From the NCBI GenBank assembly GCA_902728285.1, contig CACVBU010000017.1, positions 943,516-1,007,515 on the forward strand: 64,000 bases of DNA, given 5' to 3'. Of the stretch, positions 38,101-49,486 are shown piece after piece (the first letter of the stretch is position 1; each line of letters opens with the position of its first letter). The notes beneath the pieces are model-generated. The model saw nothing but the letters and a program-made list of their open reading frames with translations, was not told where the DNA came from and made no database searches. The DNA is from Clytia hemisphaerica. Its lineage: Eukaryota > Cnidaria > Hydrozoa > Leptothecata > Clytiidae. A program made the position numbers and the translations under genes.

Positions 38101-39914
38101 GCTTTCGAAAGATTGGATGGGCTTCTCCCCAAATTTGAAGACTGGTATTTAAAAAGAACTTTCAGTGACGTAAGTTAGGGCAAGGATTGGTGGTAACTAA
38201 TTCTGATAAGCACTCTAAATAAATGGTCTTGTAAATCAAATGTGTGATTATGCCTTATATATATCATTAAAAAAAGTTTAAAGATATATATTAAATTTGA
38301 AAATAATAATTCTCATTTTATCTTCAGGTCAAAGAGAGCATATTTGGTCACCCAAACTCTGGAAGTCAATTCGGAACTTCTCAATGGGCTATGAATGTAC
38401 TTCGTTGCACCAATGCCAAAAAGGGGCCTCATAAAGCATTCAACGCTTACTCAGAATACACTGATAAAGAGCTCGATGCACAAATTGTATCAATTGCGAT
38501 GACTTACTTTGGTATGAAAAATATAGAAGGTGAGTATTTTTAGTATTATAAATAGTGATATTTTAAGGGTCCACTTTCACTTTAACCTGTATACAAGAGA
38601 ATCTTTTTTAGTGAAAGAAAGAAATTCAAACATAATCAAAAATAATATAAACATAACTTTTTGTCTAGATGATCCTGTGCCAGTCGAGATTAAAAAATCC
38701 TCAAATGAAGATAAAGCTGAGTGGCTCTACTCTGCAGTGGAATCAATGCTTGAACAGTGAGTGAAAATATAAATATAATTACTCAAAAAATATAAAAAAT
38801 ATAGTCAAAGAAATATAAAACTTTCAACTACTCATAACTCTAAAAACACAGAAAGACAAGACAGAACAAACAAAAAGATTTTCAAGCAGGACATAAATAA
38901 TAGAATGATAAATCCTAATACATTAATGCGATAGGAATAAGGATCCCATTCAATTAAAAGATATGCCTTTTTCTTTAGATACATTGTAACGTACGATGAC
39001 TCGATTGAAAGAGTTCGCACACAGCTACAAACAAAAAGCCAACCAGCAAAACCCAAAGAATTGTTTGATTGTATCAAAGCTGAATCTGGAGAGTGTAAAC
39101 ACAAACCATTTCAGAGAAAACTGGCTAGAGACAATCACGAGATTAAAAAGCACGGCTATGACAGGTAAATTTAACGATTTGAATATTTCAACTAAGTTCG
39201 AATACCTTGTACTCTCTTTTTTTAAGCTAAATAGAAACATATAACTCAAATTTTAAAGTGTAAATATAAAATTCTAACAACTTTTGAATATGTTAAAAAA
39301 TGAACATGATATTTTTCCAAGCCTATTAATGACATGAAATATAGAATAATGTTATAGATAATTTTTAGTATTATTCATAATTTAGAAAAGCTGTAGAAGC
39401 TGAAAAAGCTGCTCAAGAGCAAGAAAATGCACAGAAGGAGCAAGCAAATGAACAAGAAACTGAGAATGAGGACAAAGAAGACTACACCCTTGAGTACCAA
39501 AAGGCTTTATTCACTTTTAATCTGTTCATCCGTAACATTAACGACGCGATAAGAGAGGGCGATGGCGAAAGATTAATGAGATGTTACAAATTTGTTTTGC
39601 TGTATTTTAAAGCCACCAACCATCACCAGTACACTTATTCTATGATAAAATTATTTCATCAGATTAAACTTCAACCTGAAAACGCATTTAAACTGATTTG
39701 GTGTAGATTTATTAACACTGTTGGTTCTCCTGGTCGAAACATTAGTATCGATTTACATCTTGAACATCAAAATAATTTTTTGAAGGAACAGTTAAAAGGA
39801 CTCAGATCTAACTTGAATGAAAAGAATGCGGAACGTGTCTCTCATTCTGTAAGAAAACTTAGCCAAATCATCCACAATGTTGAATCCATTTGCCTCGTTT
39901 TCAATCCAACTTAA
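35192..39914 (+). CDS. DUF6589 protein gene, copy B (intact exons, C-terminus replaced)
   Basis: Exons: 35192-35482, 35870-36144, 36712-36937, 37090-37210, 37408-37607, 37722-37838, 38014-38169, 38328-38529, 38669-38756, 38979-39164 and 39386-39914. Phases agree at every junction. The start is the ATG of MDVREEPSPSC, followed by Cys pairs (CKLCCKEF, CKKCHRN) that suggest a small zinc-binding head. Exon 11 ends early in NVESICLVFNPT, because the array junction joins spacer DNA. About 75 residues present in copy C are missing. All three acidic residues I propose as catalytic are kept. It is the only copy with a continuous coding path, so the only one that could make a nearly full protein. Confidence 0.8.
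36213..36360. mobile_element. G-run MITE in intron 2, copy B
   Basis: Same insertion as at 28786, with TA on both sides (36211-36212 and 36361-36362). The terminal CTCTCGAGTGCC and GGCACCCGAGAG are complete here, so this is the best-preserved of the three copies. Confidence 0.75.
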
Positions 39915-42616
39915 TATACGATTTACGAACAAAACTACTTTAAATGTAATGCATCTAAATTAATCAGCGCAGTTAGATATATTACATTTAAACCATTACG
40001 CATCGTCTTTTGATGCATTACATCTAAATATTCTTTCATGGTCGTGTTGGTTCGACACCTAAAGTCCGTGCAGCCGTCTGCAGTGGAAAGAACGAAAAAG
40101 AAAATGACTGAGAAAACTAACATACAATACATAATATAAAAAAATGTTTCAATTTTTCAAAAATGCAGTTAAGCTAAAAAATCATTTAAAGATTCTCCGA
40201 ATTTCATAAAATTCTCTGGAAATCTATCAAAACACTTTACAATTTGTTTTCGCAAGAAAGATCTTTCAGTTCCCTGATTGAACATGCGCTTGAAAAGTTC
40301 TGAAATTCTGGGCTGAACATCTTCAAAAAGAAGAGTGCATCTAGCAATGCATAGGACCTCAGAATATATAGAACTGTAAAAGATGATTCATGGTAAATTA
40401 CCATCTTTATGTGGCATTCTCACGATGAAAAAGGGAAAGGCGTCTTTCTTGTCAAACAATTTGAAGATGTTATTACGCACGGAGCGAGCGTTAGCGAGCG
40501 GAGTGCGACTCTTTTGGCATACGCATCCGCGTAAGCAAAATTTACAAAATTTCAATGATATGCGGGTACTAAAAATGGAAATTCAGTGTTTTTTTCACGA
40601 TTTTTTTCGTCTAGCCGCTATTCCAACATGTTTAGCCTCTGGAATGTTTCAACTTTGAAAATTTCGTGAAAATTAGCGTTTTTTGAAATGAAGTCGTTGC
40701 AGTGTCAATCTTAGCCTAGAAATCTAAGCTACCATTCAGTCACTTGGTAAAAATATGATGGTTAAAGTTGTGACTGAATAAGTAGCTTAGTTCACCCTCC
40801 AGTTTACAGTTGATAACGAAAATTTGAAACTCGCGCGAATGATGACGTATCAAACATAATTAGGATAAATTATGCGAAAAAAATCCCTTTAAAAATGGCG
40901 CATTAAAATCAAAACAACATTGTGTGGTGTGAAGAAAAGCTAGAAAGAAAGTTGAGTATTCTCTAAACAATTAGAAAAGACATAATCAGTCACATTTGAT
41001 TGAATTCCTTTTAGTAGAGGGCATTTTGTAAAATCGCTCGACTGTTTTGTTAGAAGCACTTGTTATACATTTTTGGAAAGCTAAGGGGTAGGGGAATCGA
41101 AATTACTATGTTTCCAATTTTTTTCGGACACTTTGGTGTGATTTTCGGACAAATATGACGGTCTCAGGCAAAAATCATAGGGTTAAAATTAATGAAATTT
41201 TAGCTCGAGAAAACGGAGACCTGTTGTATATTTTTGGAAAGCTCTCAAAAAATTAGGATTAGAGATATATTGCAAGTATAGGTGATTTCAGTACCTAACT
41301 CGAGATATTGAGCTTCAAAAAGCCCAAAAACTGGACAAAATAGCTGTCTCTGGCTGAAAAACACGGTTTTCAAGGGTTAATATCTCGAGTTAGGTACAGA
41401 AATCACCTATACTTGCAATATATCTCTAATCTTAATTTTTTGAGAGCTTTCCAAAAATATACAACAGGTCTCTTTTTTCTCGAGCTAAAATTCTCATTAA
41501 TTTTTAACCCTATGATTTTTGCCTGAGACCGTCATATTTGTCCGAAAATCACACCAAAGTGTCCGAAAAAAAATTGGAAACATAGTAATTTCGATTCCCC
41601 TACCCCTTAGCTTTCCAAAAGTGTATAACAAGTGCTTCTAACAAAACAGTCAAGCGATTCCAAAAAATCGAACAAAATTCCCCCTACTATTTGTAAAAAC
41701 TTAAGTTACAACCAAACGAATACTTATATCAGCAAGAATCATAAAAAAACCGAAGTTTTAATGCCAAGATACAAACCAAATACAACCAAAACATAATCTT
41801 TTTTCAATCAAATGATGTATAAAACGTCCAAGGAAGTTCCTATCGTCTTCTGTAAACGCCATCTTGAACGTTTGTTTTCATATTTCAAGCATAGACGAAA
41901 ATGTTCAAATGTTTTTGTTTCCTTGGCTTAATATACACATGAAAAACAGAAGATTCCTTTTGCAAAAAATACTTTCAGTGTTCAACCATGGAAATATTTA
42001 GATTGTTCTGATTGGTTGTTATTTTTCTAAAAAAAAGTTTTATTGTTCTGATTGGTTGTTATTTTTCTAAAAAAAAATTTTTTTATAACAAATTCTTTCT
42101 TAGAATAACAGTTCTCCATTGTAGTTCATTTTGTATAATGAGTAGAGTGCATGCCTCTATCACTCGATAAAAAACCTCCAAGAAGGAGAAAAAAGGCGGG
42201 AAACGTCAAAAACACATGGCGATAATTTTTAGCTTTTTTTCTCTCTTTTTTCTCAATATCTGTTATTGCAGTTGTTAATTCGTTTTTTGGATATTATAAT
42301 ATTGACAACATTTATAAAAATAATGTAAACAATAACTAAATAATAGAAACTGAGTAGTTTATAAAATATTTCCGATATTTTTCAATTCCAGACAGCATAT
42401 GTAAAGAAGCAAAAAAAACGCGGGAAATGTTTGACGCCATAACTAACCATGTCTGTCTCACACTCCCTCCCTATGGCTTTATGTCCTTGCTAAGTGTGCA
42501 TTTTCAACGATTCGTCCAAAAATGGCCTACGTAAGAGAGAAGAGTGAAAAAAAATGAAACGATTGTGTGAGTGGAAGACATTTTTAATTGAATCTTGAGA
42601 AGATAACGAGATAGGC
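39888..42616. other. array spacer 2, upstream region of copy C
   Basis: Nearly identical to the spacer at 32463-35191, with the same palindromic words, foldback and CCAAT-type tandem pair. Single-base indels separate them (for example near 41187). It should contain the promoter of copy C. Confidence 0.6.
41012..41689. mobile_element. long foldback, spacer 2
   Basis: Second copy of the element at 33584-34263. Arms are again about 280 bases with outer ends TAGTAGAGGG and CCCCCTACTA. Both copies sit about 0.93 kb before an exon-1 ATG. Confidence 0.85.
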
Positions 42617-43636
42617 ATGGATGTCAGGGAGGAGCCTTCACCCTCATGTTCATCGTCGGGCTGTAAACTATGTTGCAAAGAATTTGAAAGAGGAGAGGCT
42701 AGACGAAATATTCTCAAAAGTAAAGAAATTGTTGACGATTTAAAAAGTATCGGCATTGAATTTACTCACATTTATGAAAACGAAAGCATCTGTAAAAAAT
42801 GTCACAGAAATATAAAATCCATCAAGGAAAAGGACGAAATTAGGGAATCATGGGTAAAAAATACTGGATGTAAAAGAAAAAGAGTGTCTTTTGAGGAGAT
42901 ACAGACGGTAAGAGTCATAATATAATTCAATTTTCTGCTTCAATCTTAATTGTATCATATAACTACTAGTCAGTACTTTGAAATGACGCTTTAGGTTTTT
43001 TCAAGCGTCTATAGGGTTTTAAACACTCTTTTTTGATAAGCATAATAACATCCTAACATTTTTAGCCGTTTCTTTTGATTCTGATTCGAATCAGTTTTTC
43101 AAAAAAAAATTGAAAATTTTCATCAAATCAAGGATAAGATCGTACGCTTTAAATATTTTATCTGAGGCTAAAAACGAAATTTCGCTTTAAACGGATTTTC
43201 CAGCATGCTTATAAAAAGAAGTGCATTGTTTGCTAGGATTATGGAATTTTTACGATACCATTGTTTTTACCTATGGGCTTTCCCTCTTTCTAGAGACCGT
43301 CGGTGGGAACCTATGAAATAGATGAAAATGATTTGAAAAGAATCGCTGAAATCTCCGAGATAGAAATTTCTAAAGCTTTTAGCAGTACGAAAATGTCAGA
43401 CACCTCCCTAGAATCGATTTGTAACGTCAACGAAAAGAAGCTTTGTGCAGAAATGGACAGCTTTTGCCCGTTGATATCGACAGTACTAAATGCCGTTATG
43501 AAAGTTACAAAGGAAGACCCAAAAATCGGACCCAAATCTACTTGCTATGGAGTGATGTGTAAAGCTAGGTTAGTTATGATTGTTTTGGAAATTCGAAAAA
43601 TGCTAAGCAAAAATTATTAACAGCAATTTAGGCATA

Positions 43637-43774
43637 CTCTCGAGTGCCAGATAAACAACGGGGGGGGGGTGGAAAAATTAACTGGGAGGGGGGTCCTAAT
43701 ATTAATAACCCCCCGGGTTGGAAAAATACGAAAAATTTAACAAGCGGGTAGGCCGTTTATTCGGCACCCGAGAG
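43637..43774. mobile_element. G-run MITE in intron 2, copy C
   Basis: Same insertion as at 28786 and 36213, flanked by TA. Here the second G run is replaced by AACCCCCCGGG, an odd change that may be an assembly error in a long G run. Confidence 0.7.
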
Positions 43775-45357
43775 TAGGATATGAGAGGTGGAGTCATTCT
43801 GTTGGGCTAGAAGGACTAGGAGAAGGCACATATATCATATCCGACCTACACAAGAAAGGATAAGTTCTGACAAAGCAAGTTGCTCTAGCATTAGGCTTCT
43901 GCTCATCCTCTAGCAAAAGAGTTTCTTATGGGAAGTATAGGTCTGCGAATCAGAGTACTCTAGTATGGGTCAGAAATTTGAGAAAATCGTAGAAATATTT
44001 TGTTCAAACTCAGCGAAACCGTAGTTATAAAATTGAGAGCCCTCCCGGACTATTTTTTTTTGCTTGAAATATTTTGAAGAAAATCAAAATTTTATTTTCA
44101 TTTTCACTTTTTACTTCCATACAAGGTATTCTACAAGTAAAGGGGTGTTGTTGGCTCACCGCAATGATCAATTGCTTTTTGCCTCAGGCGCAAAAAAAAG
44201 TAGTTTCAAGTGGTACAATAAATTGGGCTTAACAAACTCCTACACTACTGGTTTAAAGAAAAACAAAAAGCTGAGTAAAAATCACGATTATGATGTCAAA
44301 AAGTGGAAAGAGCAGATCGAAAATAACGAAGATTCTAAACCCGAGTACCAGGTTAATCGATTTTTCTCTTGATTTCACTATTGTTGAGATTTAGAAAATA
44401 TTGATACTGATCATCAAATTCAAAAATCCTTAGCTTATTACTCCTTTACAAACAGCTAAAAATATTTAATCTGCTTATAAATAATTGATTTGTATTCATC
44501 AGATTACCGGAGACAACCTGGACATTGAACAACAAGTTAGACATCAAGGCATAAAGAATCCGAACAAGTCATTGCATTGGTTTAATGTGATAGCTTCAAA
44601 AGACAGGGTCATGAAAGCACAAGGTTCACAGCTAGACTTCTAGCGTTGTATCATTTCTTTAGTTGAGGGGATGGGAATTTTGTGTAGGGTTAATAGTGTC
44701 AAATTAGGGTTAAATTAAAGCATATGGTAAAAGAGATTAACCACTGTTTAGGGGGGTGCTATAAAGTGTATAAATTATAAAATATTTTTTATTAGAATCC
44801 TCTTTTTTTTTCCAACAGACAACAAGACCACAGAAGATTATCAAAATTTTTCGATTCTGCCAAGTGTATCTGATTCAACAGAGGTTTTGGACGATTTCAA
44901 ATTCCTTGTCAGCCGATCAATCGCAAAATTTATGCCGTCCTTTAAGATGTTTCAGAAAGTAATTCCAAAACATATGAAACATGACTTTTCAGAGGAAATA
45001 TCCAAACCGTCAGAGGTGGTAGGTCTAAGACAAATCAATTTATTACTTCGTTTTCAGTTTGTTGTTAAATTTTCTTTCGTATACTATTTTTTAATAAGCC
45101 AGATTAACCTACATTTTCATTTCTTTTACCAGGTACCACTCGGTCTTTTATTCGAGAACGAAAACGAGTCTTCGGGAATGTTCAAGATATTGGACCATCT
45201 TCAAAAGGAATACGTCCCTACGTATGTTAATAATAATAATGTTTTACAGATTTCCAGGCCACCGTGCAAGCACATGGGCCTCTATAAATCGCTCATACAT
45301 TGGTTTGGTTTATTACAAAGGTTAACTTCAAACAGATATGCAACAATAGTGACAGTT

Positions 45358-48314
45358 TCAATCATACTCAGACATTTTCTCTTTCCAAGCTAGACCGAGG
45401 TTTTCTTTAAACTCTTGTATTGTAGATGATTTAACTACTTTTTCAGGTAGGCTATTCCACTGTTGAATGCCCCGATAGTAAAGGGAGTTACTCTGGGGTC
45501 CACGGACACCATCGTTCCCGAAAATTCTTACCAGTTCAGAATTATGTGTTCTCATTGGTCTTATTCGTTGGTTAAATTTCTTAGGAACACACGATTTTTC
45601 ATAGTGATTTAAATGTTTAAAGATCTCAACCATATCACTTACCGCACGCCTATATTTTAGACTTGGGATTCCAATTCTTTGTAGTCTGCTTTCATAACAT
45701 AGTCGTCCACATGTTTCAACCGTTTTTGTAGCGCGCCGCTGAACACCTTCTATAAGTTTTTTGTGTTTTTTTCAGTTTTGGTGACCAAATGACTTGTGCA
45801 TATTCTAGGTGGGGCCTGACAAATGTTATGTAAAGTTTACGGAATAATTCAGGAGTTGAGATACGTGAAGGTTCTTCTAATTAGACCAGCCATTGAGTTT
45901 GCCTTTTTTACTTGGTTTGATATATGTTGGTCGAATGAGAGATTTTGGTCAAATATAACTCCGAGATCCTTTTCGAATTGTACATGTTTCAGTAAATTTC
46001 CTCCGAGTGTGTATTGATGTACATGTTTAATTATATTCGGCTTACCTAACGTTAGTACATGACATTTGTCGGGATGAAATTTTAAAAGCCACGTATCTGA
46101 CCATTGCTGTAGTCGATCGATGTCCTCCTGGATTATAAGTGCATCTTCAATTGATTCTACTTTATTGACAAGTTTAGTGTCGTCAGCAAATAGAAAGAGT
46201 TGTGATTTAATTGAATCCGGTAAATCGTTGATGTATAGAACGAAAAGGGTAGGCCCTAGGACACTACCTTGGGGTACTCCACTAAGAACTAATTGTTTTT
46301 CGGATTCAGCTCCATTTACTTTAACTATCTGAAATCGATCCTTCAGGAAGTATCTGATCCATTCAAGCAACTTATTTCTTATTCCGTAGGCTTCTAATTT
46401 GATTAAGAGCCTTTGGTGGGGAACTGAGTCAAATGCCTTTGCAAAGTCAAAGTATACTGCGTCAACAGCTTTACCGTTAGCAATGTCTTCGGTACACACA
46501 TCTAGATAGTTTAGCAGTTGTGTTACTGTTGATCGGCGATTGATAAAACCATGTTGCTTGTTAGAAAGTAGTTTCTCTTGCTCTAGATGTGACATAATAT
46601 GTGTTTTAAGAATCTTTTCCATCATTCGACACACAATGGATGTCAGGCTAATCGGACGGTAGTTTTCAGCTATATTTTTGTTTCCTTTTTTGTAAACAGG
46701 TGATACATTAGCATGCTTCCAGTCGTTTGGGAGACAACTTTCGTTGAGAGATTTTGTCATTATAAGGAAAAGCGGTTCTGCAATATATTCAGCGAGCTCC
46801 TTGAGCATCCTTGGGTGAAGTTCATCTGGCCCCATGGATTTGTTTGGATTTAGCGCCTTGAGCTCCTTTTTAATAGTTTCAGTTAGTATATTTATCTCTA
46901 CTTCTTTATCCGTCCTGGAATGGAATTCAGGGAGTTGTTCAAGTGGCTCACGTGTAAAGACACTACAGAATTGGCTCTGGAGTATGTTGGCTTTACTTTT
47001 GTCATCATATTTGATCGAATTTTCATTATTAGGGTTTTCGAGGAGAGGATGTATTCCCGTTCTTGCTTTCAGATTGCTGCGTACATATTTCCAGAATCTT
47101 TTTGGATTTGTTTTTGATTGTTCGCTGATCTTTTTTTCGAACTCTCTCTTGGAGCGAGTCAGGGCACTATTAGCGGCGTTGCGCCATCTTACGTACTCCC
47201 TTCTACGTCTCTCAGTGTCGTCATTTTGAAGTGAGATGATCCATTTTCTATGCGCCTTACGTTTCTCTTTAATTATCTGACAAATTTTTGGATCTAAGGG
47301 ATGCTTCCCTTTCCTTCTTTGATTTGACAGGTTGTTCTTATTGTGGGTAAGTGGCACATAGAGGTTTCGGAGCTCGATCATTTGTTTAAGGAATAGGTCC
47401 CAACTCTCATTCACATCTAATTCAATCGAATTTTGGATGAATTCGATAGACCAATTGATATGGCTTAGATGAGATCTCATAAACTGGTAGTTGGCTTTGC
47501 TGTATTGATATCTATCAAGCTCGTTTTTAATTGTGAAATAGCCATAGAATTTAAAGGAGAGGACACTGTGATCACTGAGATGGAGTGGGGCAAGGTATTT
47601 TATCTCGGAAATTTGATTTTCTTCCCCTGTAAGGATGAGATCGAGTATTGACGGTTTGTCGGTGCCTCGTCGCCGTGTCGGCTCAAGGACATGTTGGTAT
47701 AAAAAACAGTCTCTTAAAGCATCAAGGAATTTCTCCTCGTCGCTATCTTCTTCACAAGGTGAGGACCAATGGACCCAATCGATTTTCTTATAGTTAAAGT
47801 CACCTATAAGACATATATGAGTGTATTTCGGATTTAAGCAGAGATCTTTTATGAGCTTATTCATGTTCTTGTTATTTTCATCGAAGATATTTGTTTCAGT
47901 TTTTGTCGGGCTTCTATAAAGACATCCGAGTAACATGGTGTCTTTGTTCTCCATTGCAATTTCTAACAGACAAGTCTCTTCAAATTCAACTTTCGTTTGT
48001 ATTTGTAGGATGAGGTGATCAATAGACTTGTGGACTAGAATGATGATTCCTCTCTTTTTTTGTATTCCTATGTTAGTTTTATATGGTGTAGAATAATTCT
48101 CAATTGAGTAGTCTTGATCTTTTCTCTCAGCGATCCGTTTGGTGTTGACTTCGGTGATCGCAATTATATGAGGTTGTTCAGTAGCGACGTGCTTTAAAAG
48201 TTCATTTTTCTTCTTAGATGTCATTTGGTCTGCATTTGTGTAGATGATAGTAAGTTCACTAATTGTCGTGGTTGTGTTTTTTGAATCGTTTTTGTTAGGT
48301 GGGTTTTCATTCAA
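45358..48314 (-). pseudogene. LINE ORF2: endonuclease plus reverse transcriptase, two late frame breaks
   Basis: It would nick target DNA and reverse-transcribe the element RNA on it. The 821-codon frame 45849-48314 has an APE-type endonuclease at the front (YTNADQM, ITEVN, GDFNYKKIDW, LSDHSVLSF). The reverse transcriptase follows: NYRPISLTSIVCRMMEKIL, FDFAKAFDSVPHQRL, SGVPQGSVLGPTLF and the catalytic FADDTKL. The frame stops just after GLIRRTFTYLNS. The expected C-terminal region continues in other frames, including MVEIFKHLNHYEKSCVPKKF at 45358-45633. Two single-base indels explain this, one near 45850 and one beside an A run near 45755. All catalytic motifs are present. Confidence 0.9.
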
Positions 48315-48340
48315 GCTGTCGTTATCGTTATCGATCGGTT

Positions 48341-49486
48341 TTATTGATTGATTGGGTTGTTGTATCGTTTTTGTGTTTTGTTGTACACCTTCTTTATGTC
48401 GAAGCCGTTTTTTGACGATCCTCGAACCCGATAAATAAATTCATCGGTTTCTAGGTCATCATTTAGGTCTTTCGCCTGTTGTGATAGCTCTTTATACTTT
48501 TCACGTTGGGACCTACATAGGTCTTCTGTGATACTTATGCCTTTATAAGTATCGTTACCTTTAAGTGATGGGAGATTTCCCATGATCTTAAGTTTATCAT
48601 CTTCACTATCGAGGCAAATTAACAGTGGACGATTTGGTTTCTTACCTATTCTAAATATTTTTTTGATCTTAGAAGAAACATGCAAATCCTTAATTAATTG
48701 ATCAGCCCATTCACAGTCCCTAGTATGATTATTTTTGTCACTATTATCGCATACCTGTTCTTCTTCTTTTATTCCGTGAACGATGATGTTCGTGGCTCTT
48801 CTCCTCTTCTCCATCTCAAGAGCGATCTCTTCGTCTCTGGCTTGTTTAATCGCAAGTTTGATTCCGCTCGTGTCACTCGTCGGTTGTTGAGGGAGACCAG
48901 ATTTTGTGGCTTCTGAATACGATTTCATAGCTTGTTGGCATTCGTTCTTTATTGTTGACAGGATACTGTCCTTGAATTCGTCAAGCTTTCGTTCGAATTT
49001 CTTTTCAGCAAACTCGAGTGTATGCAGGCCGGGGTCAGCTTTCAAATCATTTTTCAAGAGTTGGAGATCTGCGTCTTTATCTTCAAGCTGTTTCTTGAGG
49101 TGATCCTCAAAGTCACGACTACTTTTTATAATTCCTTCGCATGCGTCGATTTCTCTGCGAAGGCGTTTGATTTCATTTTGGGTTTGAAGCGATGGTTGAG
49201 CCTTTTCCTTCTTGGGGACCAGTTCGAGCAGCTTGGGTTCAACTTCAACGCAGTTGATACAAATGTATTTCTGGGTTCTGTTGGCTTTGAGTGTTTGAAT
49301 ATGGAATGCAGGAAGCATACAACATCTGTAGTGAATGGATCTCTTACATTTTGCACAGGTTAGCGAATCTGAATCCCTGTCGTCAACACATCGATTTTCG
49401 GTGCATATAATGATATCGTCTTTCATTAAGATTTTCTTAGAAGCAGTAGATTGTTTTGGCCTTACGGATGATGTAGCCGATGCCAT
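48341..49486 (-). CDS. LINE ORF1: PHD-like zinc finger plus coiled coil
   Basis: A 381-residue protein. Residues 28-80 have the spacing of a PHD-type finger (CTENRCVDDRDSDSLTCAKC, HYRCCMLPAF, YICINC). Residues about 95-150 are rich in Lys, Glu and Leu and look like a coiled coil (EIKRLRREIDACEG, LEDKDADLQLLKNDL). Later comes RRRATNIIVHGIKEEE and a basic C-terminal region (RSQREKYKELSQQAKDLN), resembling the RNA-binding part of LINE ORF1 proteins. Expected role: a nucleic-acid chaperone that coats element RNA. It is open throughout. The start is the first ATG after the 5' end. Confidence 0.88.
   Translation of the reverse strand: MASATSSVRPKQSTASKKILMKDDIIICTENRCVDDRDSDSLTCAKCKRSIHYRCCMLPAFHIQTLKANRTQKYICINCVEVEPKLLELVPKKEKAQPSLQTQNEIKRLRREIDACEGIIKSSRDFEDHLKKQLEDKDADLQLLKNDLKADPGLHTLEFAEKKFERKLDEFKDSILSTIKNECQQAMKSYSEATKSGLPQQPTSDTSGIKLAIKQARDEEIALEMEKRRRATNIIVHGIKEEEQVCDNSDKNNHTRDCEWADQLIKDLHVSSKIKKIFRIGKKPNRPLLICLDSEDDKLKIMGNLPSLKGNDTYKGISITEDLCRSQREKYKELSQQAKDLNDDLETDEFIYRVRGSSKNGFDIKKVYNKTQKRYNNPINQ

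Noticed and set aside
46120-49363. several plus-strand frames of 60-131 codons
   Set aside because: All are antisense shadows of the LINE ORF1 and ORF2 on the minus strand.
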